Below are positions 6,839-13,433 of a stretch of 23,344 bases of DNA, piece by piece. A program made the translations under genes and the position numbers. Each line of letters starts with the position of its first letter. Position 1 is the stretch's first letter. The notes under the pieces are model-generated. The model saw only the letters and a program-made list of their open reading frames with translations, was not told where the DNA came from and ran no database searches. This DNA comes from an uncultured Candidatus Saccharibacteria bacterium (GTDB lineage Bacteria; Patescibacteriota; Saccharimonadia; Saccharimonadales; Saccharimonadaceae): assembly GCA_947306315.1 (NCBI GenBank), contig CAMZGF010000002.1:1-23344 (forward strand). Reading direction: 5' to 3'.

Positions 6839-7183
6839 TTAGCGATTTTCGTGTGGAACTGCTTTGAATTTAAGATTGTTTCTATCAGAAATTGCTGTTA
6901 TGATTTTTTCTTCTGGCTTTGGATAGGTGTTGACTGTTTTAAAAAGTGAATAGGTATTACCATTGTCTGACGAGACGAGAAGATCGAAACCGTCTATACT
7001 GTTTGTTGTCACGGTTGCCGTATAGATAGTCTTTCCGTCGCTCTGTTCAGAGACAACAGAAACATTCGCCACAGGGGCGACTTGGACGCTGATTCTAACA
7101 GAATTTGCATATGCGCCAGCAACAGGTGCAAGAACTGCAGCCGATAAAAGGGCGCCTTTAATAAGGTTTTGTGTTTTTGCCAT
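6839..7183 (-). CDS. Small secreted protein with a short TVTTNS-type beta segment
   Basis: A 114-aa protein with a clear signal peptide at 1-27 (basic start, then LSAAVLAPVAGAYA). The mature part is about 87 residues. The stretch TATVTTNSIDGFDLLVSSDN matches the pattern ITATVTTNSTGGYELYFSS found in the N-terminal beta domain of the large FISUMP protein here, so it may be a minimal version of that surface domain. No function is known. The ATG follows AAAAAAGGAG. It is 54 nt downstream of the stop of the small sorting-motif protein on the same strand, with no terminator between, so they probably share a transcript. Confidence 0.75.
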   Translation of the reverse strand: MAKTQNLIKGALLSAAVLAPVAGAYANSVRISVQVAPVANVSVVSEQSDGKTIYTATVTTNSIDGFDLLVSSDNGNTYSLFKTVNTYPKPEEKIITAISDRNNLKFKAVPHENR

Positions 7184-7207
7184 TTTAACTCCTTTTTTAT
7201 TATTATT

Positions 7208-7240
7208 CGCGTAGATTCGCAGTTTACGCGTCGCAGTTTA
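7208..7240. repeat. Small repeat cluster between two secreted-protein genes
   Basis: The 10-mer TCGCAGTTTA occurs at 7217-7226 and 7231-7240, and CGCGTA (7208-7213) is the inverse of TACGCG (7225-7230). The second direct copy contains the stop codon of the upstream gene. It could fold as a weak hairpin; significance is uncertain. Confidence 0.4.
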
Positions 7241-7510
7241 TCTCAGTTCCCTCCTTGTGTTTAGTTCGTAGAACAAAAGACCAGTTAGAGCTAGGATAGC
7301 GATTTCAATTAGGGTTTCGTAAGAGGAGTTGCTTAGAGCGGCAGGTTTTTCCTCCTCAGAAAGAGAACCAGTTACAGGGACCTCAAGAGTCGCAGATTCA
7401 TTCGAAGCAGCGGAAGTATTAGGATTGGCCTGTACCGTCTCGAAGATTGCTAACACCAAAAATGTGGCAAATAACAGAGCAAAGATGTTTTTTATTTTTA
7501 TTTTTGGCAT
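7238..7510 (-). CDS. Small surface protein with VPVTG motif and C-terminal anchor
   Basis: A 90-aa protein. Residues 1-28 are a signal peptide (basic start, IFALLFATFLVLAIF, then VQA). VPVTG stands at 44-48, about 16 residues before a second hydrophobic segment (about 65-83), and the protein ends in the basic tail NTRRELR. The order resembles a sortase substrate, but the spacing from motif to helix is longer than usual, so a two-helix membrane protein is also possible. The tail is like the SRKQLR end of the DUF11-like protein. No Shine-Dalgarno is visible. The predicted transcript start is only about 5 nt before the ATG. It is divergent from the 131-aa gene and followed by the 114-aa secreted protein. 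Confidence 0.7.
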   Translation of the reverse strand: MPKIKIKNIFALLFATFLVLAIFETVQANPNTSAASNESATLEVPVTGSLSEEEKPAALSNSSYETLIEIAILALTGLLFYELNTRRELR

Positions 7511-7521
7511 TTTACAACTTC

Positions 7522-7551
7522 ATCATAACATAAGCGTTTTAGGTTTGTCAA
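7522..7551 (-). promoter_or_regulatory. Promoter of the small secreted-protein pair
   Basis: TTGACA (7546-7551), an 18-bp spacer and TATGAT (7522-7527) with a TGT extension. The -10 ends 11 nt before the ATG, giving a leader of about 5 nt. Confidence 0.65.
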
Positions 7552-7554
7552 ATA

Positions 7555-7583
7555 TTGACCATCTTTTCTGTTTATGGTATAAT
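7555..7583 (+). promoter_or_regulatory. Promoter of the 131-aa gene
   Basis: TTGACC (7555-7560), 17 bp, then TATAAT (7578-7583). Its -35 faces the divergent -35 at 7546-7551 across 3 bp, and together they make the palindrome GTCAA-ATA-TTGAC (7547-7559). Confidence 0.8.
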
Positions 7584-7616
7584 ATGTGAATTATTTCATG
7601 CGAAGGAGGGGCATGT

Positions 7617-8012
7617 ATGAAGTACGTATTTTCTACTCGGACTGCGAGAGCAAAAACAAGAGCTAAAGCCAAAACTGAATTTGAATACAGCTTAAATGTC
7701 TTTAAGTTGCAGGTTTTGCATCATGAAGAAAACGGATTCACGGTTCCGCTCGAGCTCAACGCAGAATATATCATTTCTAAATGCGAGACCGAGCTTCAAG
7801 ATTATAGCTATATTCGGAGAAATATTCCGGCCAAGCTAAATGAGAGAAGGCTCAGAAGAATTATGATTGAAGCATTTGGAGAGATATTCACCGAAGACGC
7901 AAAAGAATTAGAGAAGAAAACCGCTTCTTTGATTGAAGATTGGAACAAAAAGTTCAATGAAAAACATAAAGGACAGGACCCAATCATCATAATCAACGAA
8001 GATAACATCTAA
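7617..8012 (+). CDS. Unrecognised basic helical 131-aa protein
   Basis: I do not recognise this protein. The first 25 residues are strongly basic (repeated Arg, Lys and Ala), and the rest alternates charged residues in a pattern expected of long helices. There is no signal peptide or transmembrane segment. A cytoplasmic, possibly nucleic-acid-binding role is only a guess from charge. The ATG at 7617 is chosen over the one at 7613, which is out of frame; GAAGGAGG lies about 7 nt upstream. It has its own promoter and terminator, so it is a single-gene unit. It is one of only two protein genes on the plus strand in the window. Confidence 0.75.
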   Translation: MKYVFSTRTARAKTRAKAKTEFEYSLNVFKLQVLHHEENGFTVPLELNAEYIISKCETELQDYSYIRRNIPAKLNERRLRRIMIEAFGEIFTEDAKELEKKTASLIEDWNKKFNEKHKGQDPIIIINEDNI

Positions 8013-8020
8013 TCCATTTG

Positions 8021-8047
8021 AAGCCCGCTTAGATTTAGCGGGCTTTT
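8021..8047 (+). terminator. Intrinsic terminator of the 131-aa gene
   Basis: A 9-bp stem AAGCCCGCT/AGCGGGCTT with a 7-nt loop and T4 on the plus strand, 8 nt after the stop codon. Confidence 0.88.
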
Positions 8048-8089
8048 CATTATTTTAGTTATATGATTTATTGAGCAAATAGTCGGATT

Positions 8090-9934
8090 TTATGATGTTT
8101 TTAGAACACATTGCACCACTGCACCATTATATTTATTATGTCTAGATGTATTGGTGGACCCTGAGCTATTGACGGAAACGACATTTACTAAACTATTGCT
8201 ATCAACTCTAGAAGTCCATAATAAGACGCCTTTGCCCTGACTGCTGCCGATAGCCCCATTATAAATTGACCCAGAGAATACCATCATTAAGTTTTCGTTT
8301 GAACCCAATCTATAAAAGTCATTAACATCGTTCGTTATCTTCCAACCTTTCGGGCAAATGTCCATTGGAGAATTCTCGTTATAGCCCTTGTCTTCCGTTC
8401 CCCATCCAGCAGTTGCGGTATAGAAGTTATAATATGCACCATATTTACCATCAATATACGCCGCTTTAGTATTAAAATCTGTAGTGAACGAAGTCAGGCT
8501 ACTTGCTGGAATGACGAAAGCTGTACCATCAGGGAGATTTGAATCTGCCGAAGTAATTTCTCTATCAACAATACGCAAACTACTAATCATAATAGCATAG
8601 TTACTAATTCTAAAAATAATATAATTATTACCGTCTCTTTCATCCTTCAATACGGTATAAGTTTTCGTCGTACTACTATTATTGCCAGCAGCACCCTCAT
8701 TAGTGGGGACATCATTTATACTAAAGGATTGCATTGATGCATTTGCTATACAACGAGCGCGAAGCATATCATATCTGGCACTGCTGCCCAGATATAACTT
8801 GCCGTTGTTTGAATAAGCATTTCCACGCGTTCCAGAAGCATTCCAAAAGAGTGAACCCGTCCACCACGAACCATCGAAAAGTTCTGCTGCGTTAGCTTCC
8901 GTGTCACTCATCTTTTTCCACTCGTTCGAAGACGGAAGTTTCCAACCTTTTGGACAGATAGATGAAGTTGCTACAGGCGTGGTAGTGTTTTTTGAACTAG
9001 TGATTGTCCCAGCACTTAATGCTACGTAGTTATAGAAAACATCTTGGTTGTAAACTCTAACTCTTGGATTACTCTCATCTTGAGAGTATGTAGAAGATGC
9101 TGCTGGAATTTCATATGTATAGTCTGCAAATACATTTGAATCTGCTTCCGTCAATGTATAGTCAGAGATACGGATATTTTCCGTCATCCAACATCTATCA
9201 TCTGCGAGTTTTGCTCCAGTGTAGATATTATCGTCACGGTTATCTTTGAGCTTAAACTTCTCGCCCACTGGGATAGCGGAACAATCAAAGTTTTGCATAA
9301 TATAGGTCTGTAATGGCCTTGGAGTTTCGTGTGCTACGACTGTGAAAACTACATCTTTAGAGTATGATCCGGACGGGAGGCTGGAAGAGATTTTTGTGCC
9401 AATATAGACTGGTGTGCTCTTCTCTGCTGTTTCTGGGAAGTGGTCAATATCCTTAATCTTTGTGCTGTTAGTCAGAGTTGGGATTTTAAGGAAATCTGTA
9501 TCATCCAAACTATATCCCCAAGTGTTTGCGCTCATAGTTGAGCTAGTTACGGTTCCTTCAAAATTCGATGGGATAGTATCAGTTATTGAGCTATCGGAAT
9601 GAGTCATAGCGGTGCCATCGTCAACCGATGAGAAATAAAGCTCATAGCCACCAGTGCTGTTTGTTGTGACGGTCGCAGTAATCGATTGAGAACTGAAAGC
9701 TCCTGCACTCGTCGGGACAACGTTAAAAGTCAGATTATTCGTATCAAGAGTAATTGAAGCGACAGGTTCGATTGAGGCCTTAACTTCGGTAGTTATAGAA
9801 CCATCAGCATGTGAACCAATTACTGGAGAATAGAGCCAAACAGCAGCTGATGTTACGAGAAGAGAGGAAGCAAAAATCCCAAATTTATTTGCTAAGTCTA
9901 ATTTGTATCCTGATTTTTTCACTTGGCCTCTCAT
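8090..9934 (-). CDS. Large FISUMP surface protein, second domain degenerate
   Basis: A 614-aa secreted or membrane-tethered protein. A hydrophobic signal or anchor lies at about 18-36, followed by YSPVIGSHADGS. A beta domain at about 55-200 follows (ITATVTTNSTGGYEL, then ANTWGYSLDDTDF). Then come two copies of the Fibrobacter succinogenes major paralogous (FISUMP) domain: about 218-397 (CWMTENIRI, CPKGWKLP, RARCIA) and about 425-612 (CPKGWKI, VVQCVL). In the second copy CWMT is replaced by AIMI. Cysteines are at 218, 248, 327, 395, 527 and 609 only. FISUMP function is unknown; a C-type-lectin-like surface role is often assumed. The ATG has no Shine-Dalgarno and lies 11 nt after a TAAAAT -10. 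A GTG at codon 5 with AGAGG before it is an alternative start. Confidence 0.82.
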   Translation of the reverse strand: MRGQVKKSGYKLDLANKFGIFASSLLVTSAAVWLYSPVIGSHADGSITTEVKASIEPVASITLDTNNLTFNVVPTSAGAFSSQSITATVTTNSTGGYELYFSSVDDGTAMTHSDSSITDTIPSNFEGTVTSSTMSANTWGYSLDDTDFLKIPTLTNSTKIKDIDHFPETAEKSTPVYIGTKISSSLPSGSYSKDVVFTVVAHETPRPLQTYIMQNFDCSAIPVGEKFKLKDNRDDNIYTGAKLADDRCWMTENIRISDYTLTEADSNVFADYTYEIPAASSTYSQDESNPRVRVYNQDVFYNYVALSAGTITSSKNTTTPVATSSICPKGWKLPSSNEWKKMSDTEANAAELFDGSWWTGSLFWNASGTRGNAYSNNGKLYLGSSARYDMLRARCIANASMQSFSINDVPTNEGAAGNNSSTTKTYTVLKDERDGNNYIIFRISNYAIMISSLRIVDREITSADSNLPDGTAFVIPASSLTSFTTDFNTKAAYIDGKYGAYYNFYTATAGWGTEDKGYNENSPMDICPKGWKITNDVNDFYRLGSNENLMMVFSGSIYNGAIGSSQGKGVLLWTSRVDSNSLVNVVSVNSSGSTNTSRHNKYNGAVVQCVLKTS

Positions 9935-9945
9935 TGCTTATGTTT

Positions 9946-9974
9946 ATTTTAACAAGTTTTTAAAATTTTTACAA
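9946..9974 (-). promoter_or_regulatory. Promoter of the large FISUMP gene
   Basis: TTGTAA (9969-9974), 17 bp, TAAAAT (9946-9951) on the minus strand. The predicted leader is about 5 nt. It is divergent from the tRNA promoter, with 15 bp between the two -35 boxes. Confidence 0.6.
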
Positions 9975-9989
9975 ATGTTTTTAGCTCTC

Positions 9990-10018
9990 TTGAATTATGG
10001 TCGGTTTTTTGTTATAAT
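9990..10018 (+). promoter_or_regulatory. Promoter of the tRNA-His / tRNA-Gly unit
   Basis: TTGAAT (9990-9995), 17 bp, TATAAT (10013-10018), 12 nt before the tRNA-His G-1. Confidence 0.8.
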
Positions 10019-10030
10019 AGCAGAAGACTT

Positions 10031-10108
10031 GGTGGGATTAGCTCAGATGGTTAGAGCGTCTGATTGTGGTCCAGAAGGTCGTCGGTTCGATCCCGATATC
10101 CCACCCCA
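10031..10108 (+). tRNA. tRNA-His (GTG anticodon)
   Basis: The acceptor GTGGGAT pairs with ATCCCAC. An encoded extra G (G-1, 10031) opposes discriminator C73, the identity mark of tRNA-His. The anticodon stem TCTGA/CCAGA (one mismatch) encloses TTGTGGT, anticodon GTG. The T arm is GTCGG/CCGAT around TTCGATC. CCA is encoded. Confidence 0.96.
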
Positions 10109-10133
10109 CATATACCAAGTCGGTTAACAATTT

Positions 10134-10208
10134 GCGAGTGTAGTACAGCGGTTAGTATGCAAGTTTTCCAAACTTGAGATGAGGTTTCGACTACCTCCAC
10201 TCGCACCA
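10134..10208 (+). tRNA. tRNA-Gly (TCC anticodon)
   Basis: The acceptor GCGAGTG pairs with CACTCGC. The anticodon stem CAAGT/ACTTG encloses TTTCCAA, anticodon TCC. The T arm is GAGGT/ACCTC around TTCGACT. The CCA is encoded. It lies 25 nt after tRNA-His with no promoter between, so the two are co-transcribed. Confidence 0.95.
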
Positions 10209-10210
10209 AA

Positions 10211-10237
10211 AAAGAACCCCGAAGGGTTCATTTTTTA
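10211..10237 (+). terminator. Terminator shared by the tRNA unit and the convergent operon
   Basis: The stem GAACCC-CGAA-GGGTTC with a T run on the plus strand and T6 on the minus strand. It ends the two tRNAs and, from the other side, the operon finishing at 10245. Confidence 0.88.
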
Positions 10238-10244
10238 TTTCAGA

Positions 10245-10688
10245 TTATTTGAAGCTTGGTTTTATGCCCGGCATAAAACGCGATGCTGCGCTTGGAGCAG
10301 ATGGGGCCGGAGAAGAACCGGTTTTGAATGGGGAGTAGTGATTTTCTCCAAGATCGCCATTTTTGCCACCGATACCGACAACATTACCCCTATTTGGGGC
10401 GCCACCCGTAACCCTTGGACCGTCATTTTTTGGCGGAACATATTGTTTAGAATGTCGAAGAGAATATGTTTTTCCGACGAGATTCGATTCATTATAATTC
10501 TGGACAAATTTGCGTTTTTCTTCAATTGCTTTACGCTCCTCCATTGTTAGGCCTACTGAAGCCGTACCGATATTTTGGCCATTTTGGGCGGTTGCGTAAC
10601 CAGATGAGTGGAAGAAATCTTCCTTTTTGTCATCTTTCATCGCAAAACTACGAACTAATTTCGTATCGTCATTTGAGAGCTCTCTCAT
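10245..10688 (-). CDS. Unrecognised small, largely disordered protein
   Basis: A 147-aa hydrophilic protein that I cannot assign. The N-terminal half is charged, with a short helical stretch (TMEERKAIEEKRKF) at about 48-61. The C-terminal half is rich in Gly, Pro, Asn and Ser (GGAPNRGN, APSAPSAAS) and looks unstructured. There is no signal peptide or membrane helix. The ATG at 10686-10688 is chosen because TAGGAGC lies 4 nt upstream; an upstream in-frame start would overlap the previous gene. It begins 7 nt after the TAG of the coiled-coil membrane protein, so the two are co-transcribed and may act together. Confidence 0.7.
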   Translation of the reverse strand: MRELSNDDTKLVRSFAMKDDKKEDFFHSSGYATAQNGQNIGTASVGLTMEERKAIEEKRKFVQNYNESNLVGKTYSLRHSKQYVPPKNDGPRVTGGAPNRGNVVGIGGKNGDLGENHYSPFKTGSSPAPSAPSAASRFMPGIKPSFK

Positions 10689-10695
10689 TTCGCTC

Positions 10696-11763
10696 CTATT
10701 GGAAGAGTGCAAGATAAGCTATTGCGCCAACAGTTGCACCAAGTATTACTGTTAATAAAATTGCGATAATTAACGAGGCTTTTGAACCTTTTGAGACATT
10801 TCCAACAACTACAGTTGGGAGATCATGATTATTATTCTTCTCTTTTTCAACTGTGCGAGCATAGATATTCTTATGTGGAAGAGGCTCATTATATGGCACA
10901 TAGCGGCCTTTTTTAGCATTTAATGATTTCTGACAAGCTTCGTAGACAGAGACATCAGTTGGTTCATAAGTTTTTGTGCCACCTGAAAGCGGGCGTTTTT
11001 CAACTGCAGTATTAATAAACGGAGAACGACCACCAAGGACGTAGCGCGCATTGTTTTTTGCGACTTTTTCCTCTTCGACGTCTTGTTCAATAGCGTCAAT
11101 ATCGTCGAGATATTCTTCTTTCTTATCTTCGACAAATTCTTCAATTTCTTCTGAGTCTTCAATAAATGAATCTGCAGTTTTTTCGAGATTATCAAGTTCT
11201 TTTTCAAATTCTTTTACGGAACCCATTCTTCTTGCAAGAGGATCAAGCGAACCGCGTGGGTTCTTTACTTCATGAATTGGGACTGGACGCATCTTATTTT
11301 CAGCTTCGCGGCGAGCTTCAAGCTCTGCACGTGCGCGACGAGCGCGACGTTCAGCCAAAATACGTTGGCGTTCCCTTAATGCTCTTGCTTCGATAAGTGC
11401 GCGACGTTTTGCTTTTTCTTCACGTTCACGTCTTAACTCAAACTCTTTTTCACGGGCAGCGAGAGCTTCTGCGTTTTCTTCTTTTTCAGCTTCAAGACGA
11501 CGAGCGAGATCTTTTCTTGCGGCAATTGCGCGACGTTCAGCGATTAAATCTTGTTCTTTTTGTGCTTCAATTTGGCGGTGAATTTCTTCACGGCGAGCAA
11601 TTTCTTTGCGTGCTAATTCACGGCGACGACGTTCTCCATCAGAGAACGATTCTTCGGATTTTTGATGAGGAGCGCTTTTTATTGCTGTCCTCGGAGCAAA
11701 ATCCATCATACGTCCGCGCGCACGAACGGTTGTTTTGATCTGAATTTCTTCGTGTTCGTTCAT
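10696..11763 (-). CDS. Coiled-coil protein with a C-terminal membrane anchor
   Basis: A 355-aa protein with no family I can name. Residues of about 40-155 are an almost unbroken Arg/Glu/Ala/Lys helix with heptad-like spacing, expected to form a long coiled coil. An acidic stretch around 190-230 is rich in Glu and Asp. One transmembrane helix at about 327-353 ends the protein, leaving the coiled coil in the cytoplasm if it is tail-anchored. The ATG has only a weak ribosome site (AGGT, rather far away). A promoter stands 26-54 nt upstream, in the short gap after tpiA. The order tpiA, this gene, then the 147-aa gene, with one terminator after the last, suggests partial read-through from tpiA. 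A scaffold role is a guess from architecture. Confidence 0.78.
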   Translation of the reverse strand: MNEHEEIQIKTTVRARGRMMDFAPRTAIKSAPHQKSEESFSDGERRRRELARKEIARREEIHRQIEAQKEQDLIAERRAIAARKDLARRLEAEKEENAEALAAREKEFELRREREEKAKRRALIEARALRERQRILAERRARRARAELEARREAENKMRPVPIHEVKNPRGSLDPLARRMGSVKEFEKELDNLEKTADSFIEDSEEIEEFVEDKKEEYLDDIDAIEQDVEEEKVAKNNARYVLGGRSPFINTAVEKRPLSGGTKTYEPTDVSVYEACQKSLNAKKGRYVPYNEPLPHKNIYARTVEKEKNNNHDLPTVVVGNVSKGSKASLIIAILLTVILGATVGAIAYLALFQ

Positions 11764-11788
11764 CTTGTTAATACCTAAATCTCTTTTT

Positions 11789-11817
11789 ATTGTATAGGGT
11801 TTTTTCTAAAAATGCAA
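11789..11817 (-). promoter_or_regulatory. Promoter of the coiled-coil gene
   Basis: TTGCAT (11812-11817), 17 bp, TACAAT (11789-11794) on the minus strand, immediately after the tpiA stop codon. Confidence 0.55.
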
Positions 11818-11822
11818 ATGTT

Positions 11823-12599
11823 TTAACCCTTTACACGCTTTGCGGTTTCGATGATATCGATGAAATGGTCAGAGATGAGTGAAGAGCCACCAATGAGGAG
11901 ACCATTGACTCCTGGGATAGTAAGATAAGCGCCAGCGTTGTTTGGGTTTACTGAGCCACCATAGAGCACGGCAACTTCTTCAGCCACTGCACTGCCATAG
12001 ATTGCTTTTAATTCTTCACGAATAGTATTTATCGATTCGGCGACATCGTCAGGCGCGGCAAGGCGCGCACCTTTATTACTTGAAATCGCCCAGACTGGTT
12101 CGTAGGCTATGATAACTTTTTTAACATCTTCGGCATCGATTTCTGAGAGGCCACTGTTTAGTTGATCTTTAATTACATCAACCGTTTCACCAAAACTTTT
12201 CTCATTTTCGGTTTCGCCGATACAGAGAATTGGAGTAATACCGTTTCGGATGGCAGCGGCAACTTTTTGACGAATATCTTTATTTGTCTCATTGAAGAGA
12301 TAACGACGTTCGGAGTGGCCGATGATTGCATAGTCAACAAGGCCACGAAGTTGCATGATAGAAACTTCACCAGTATATGCACCGTAGTCGCGATGATAAA
12401 AATTTTGGACAGCAAGTTTGACTTTTGACTTGATTTTATCAATTTGCATACGAAGCGGCTGAAGCGCGATGACACTTGGTGCGACAGCAATTTCGAGACC
12501 TTTTGCAGGTTTAATGCGTTTTAGAAGTTTTTGAAGATAGATTGAAGATTCACCAATAGTGAGGTTCATCTTCCAGTTGCCCACGATATAAGTTTTCAT
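11823..12599 (-). CDS. tpiA: Triosephosphate isomerase
   Basis: Interconverts dihydroxyacetone phosphate and glyceraldehyde 3-phosphate. At 258 aa it has the normal family length. Catalytic residues are in place: Lys10 in NWKMN, His95 in IGHSERR and Glu167 in AYEPVWA. The phosphate-binding GGSV and LLIGGSSL are present near the C-terminus. The mobile loop 6 is unusual: the common IGTGKTA reads ISSNKGA and about three residues are added after it. The ATG has no Shine-Dalgarno and lies 6 nt after TATAAT, so leaderless translation is likely. The -10 begins 8 nt after the stop of the PMM-like gene. With pgi and the phosphoketolase it belongs to central sugar metabolism. Confidence 0.95.
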   Translation of the reverse strand: MKTYIVGNWKMNLTIGESSIYLQKLLKRIKPAKGLEIAVAPSVIALQPLRMQIDKIKSKVKLAVQNFYHRDYGAYTGEVSIMQLRGLVDYAIIGHSERRYLFNETNKDIRQKVAAAIRNGITPILCIGETENEKSFGETVDVIKDQLNSGLSEIDAEDVKKVIIAYEPVWAISSNKGARLAAPDDVAESINTIREELKAIYGSAVAEEVAVLYGGSVNPNNAGAYLTIPGVNGLLIGGSSLISDHFIDIIETAKRVKG

Positions 12600-12605
12600 A
12601 TTACC

Positions 12606-12614
12606 ATTATACCA
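12606..12614 (-). promoter_or_regulatory. Extended -10 of tpiA, leaderless
   Basis: TGGTATAAT on the minus strand, then 6 nt, then ATG. The -35 position reads ATCTCC, so the extended -10 would carry the promoter. Confidence 0.7.
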
Positions 12615-12619
12615 TAAGC

Positions 12620-13405
12620 TTAAATAACGGAGATAATACCGAGTAACGCGTAAGCGGTGTCTTCGTGAGAGCGGACTGTGATGTAATCGAAGCCCATTTG
12701 GACGACTGGGTAATCATTGCCACCAGGCTGAGTCATGTCGCCAAAATAAAGGACATCTTTCATATCGAGCTTGAGGTATTCGAGGAGTTTTTTCATGCCG
12801 AATTGTTTGTTCATACCTGGGGTGATAGCGTTAATTGAAGTTGTTCCACCGATTTCATATTCAAATTCTGGAGATTTTTCTTTACAAAGTTTAACGATCT
12901 GTTGGCGTTTCTTGCAATCTGGGTCCCATGCGTACTTTGCTTCGGTACCAGCTTTTTGGCCGAGCGCAGAGAAAGTAACCTGGCTGAGGCGATTTTCAAT
13001 AATTTCGTCGCCAGGAGCAAGCTTATCCTCTTCCCAGAAACCCAGTTCTTTTGCTGCTTCCTCGATTGTTTTTGAAATTTTTGCAACTTGCTCATCAGTC
13101 AAAGGATAATTATATACTTGTTTCCAGTTTTTTACGTCATAACCATTTCCAGTAGGTTCATAGATATAATACTGAGTTCCTTGAGCGACAAAAAGATGGA
13201 GATGAGATAGCTGGTCCTCGGTTGCTCCATACTCAACGAGGCGGTCAACAATTTGGATTAAGAATTGATCGAATTTTTGTCCAGAAATTGGGCAGATTTC
13301 GAATTTATTTAGACATTTTGTCAAAAGTTCAGCAATTTCGATTGGAATTGGGGTTTTTGCAATATTTAAAGTCTGATCAATATCAAACGCAAGCGCTTTT
13401 CTCAT
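12620..13405 (-). CDS. HAD-IIB protein resembling eukaryotic-type phosphomannomutase
   Basis: A 261-aa HAD-superfamily protein. Motif I is DIDQT (Asp8 and Asp10). Motif II is probably PISG at 39-42. Lys200 in GMNKQFG fits motif III, and motif IV is YFGDMTQPGGND at 220-231, strikingly like FFGDKTMPGGND in eukaryotic phosphomannomutase (PF03332). YEIGGTTSINAITPG also fits that family. The segment matching SPIGR of human PMM2, whose Arg141 binds the substrate phosphate, reads SALGQ here, so mutase activity is uncertain and a sugar-phosphate phosphatase is a fair alternative. The ATG has a strong site (AAGGAGG). It starts 28 nt after the tyrS stop with no terminator, so it is probably co-transcribed with tyrS. 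Confidence 0.8.
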   Translation of the reverse strand: MRKALAFDIDQTLNIAKTPIPIEIAELLTKCLNKFEICPISGQKFDQFLIQIVDRLVEYGATEDQLSHLHLFVAQGTQYYIYEPTGNGYDVKNWKQVYNYPLTDEQVAKISKTIEEAAKELGFWEEDKLAPGDEIIENRLSQVTFSALGQKAGTEAKYAWDPDCKKRQQIVKLCKEKSPEFEYEIGGTTSINAITPGMNKQFGMKKLLEYLKLDMKDVLYFGDMTQPGGNDYPVVQMGFDYITVRSHEDTAYALLGIISVI

Positions 13406-13433
13406 ATAATATACCTCCTTATTTTTAATAAGC

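Noticed and set aside
11051..11738. Long plus-strand frames opposite the coiled-coil gene
   Set aside because: They are antisense shadows caused by the Arg/Glu-rich repeats of the minus-strand protein, with no start signals.
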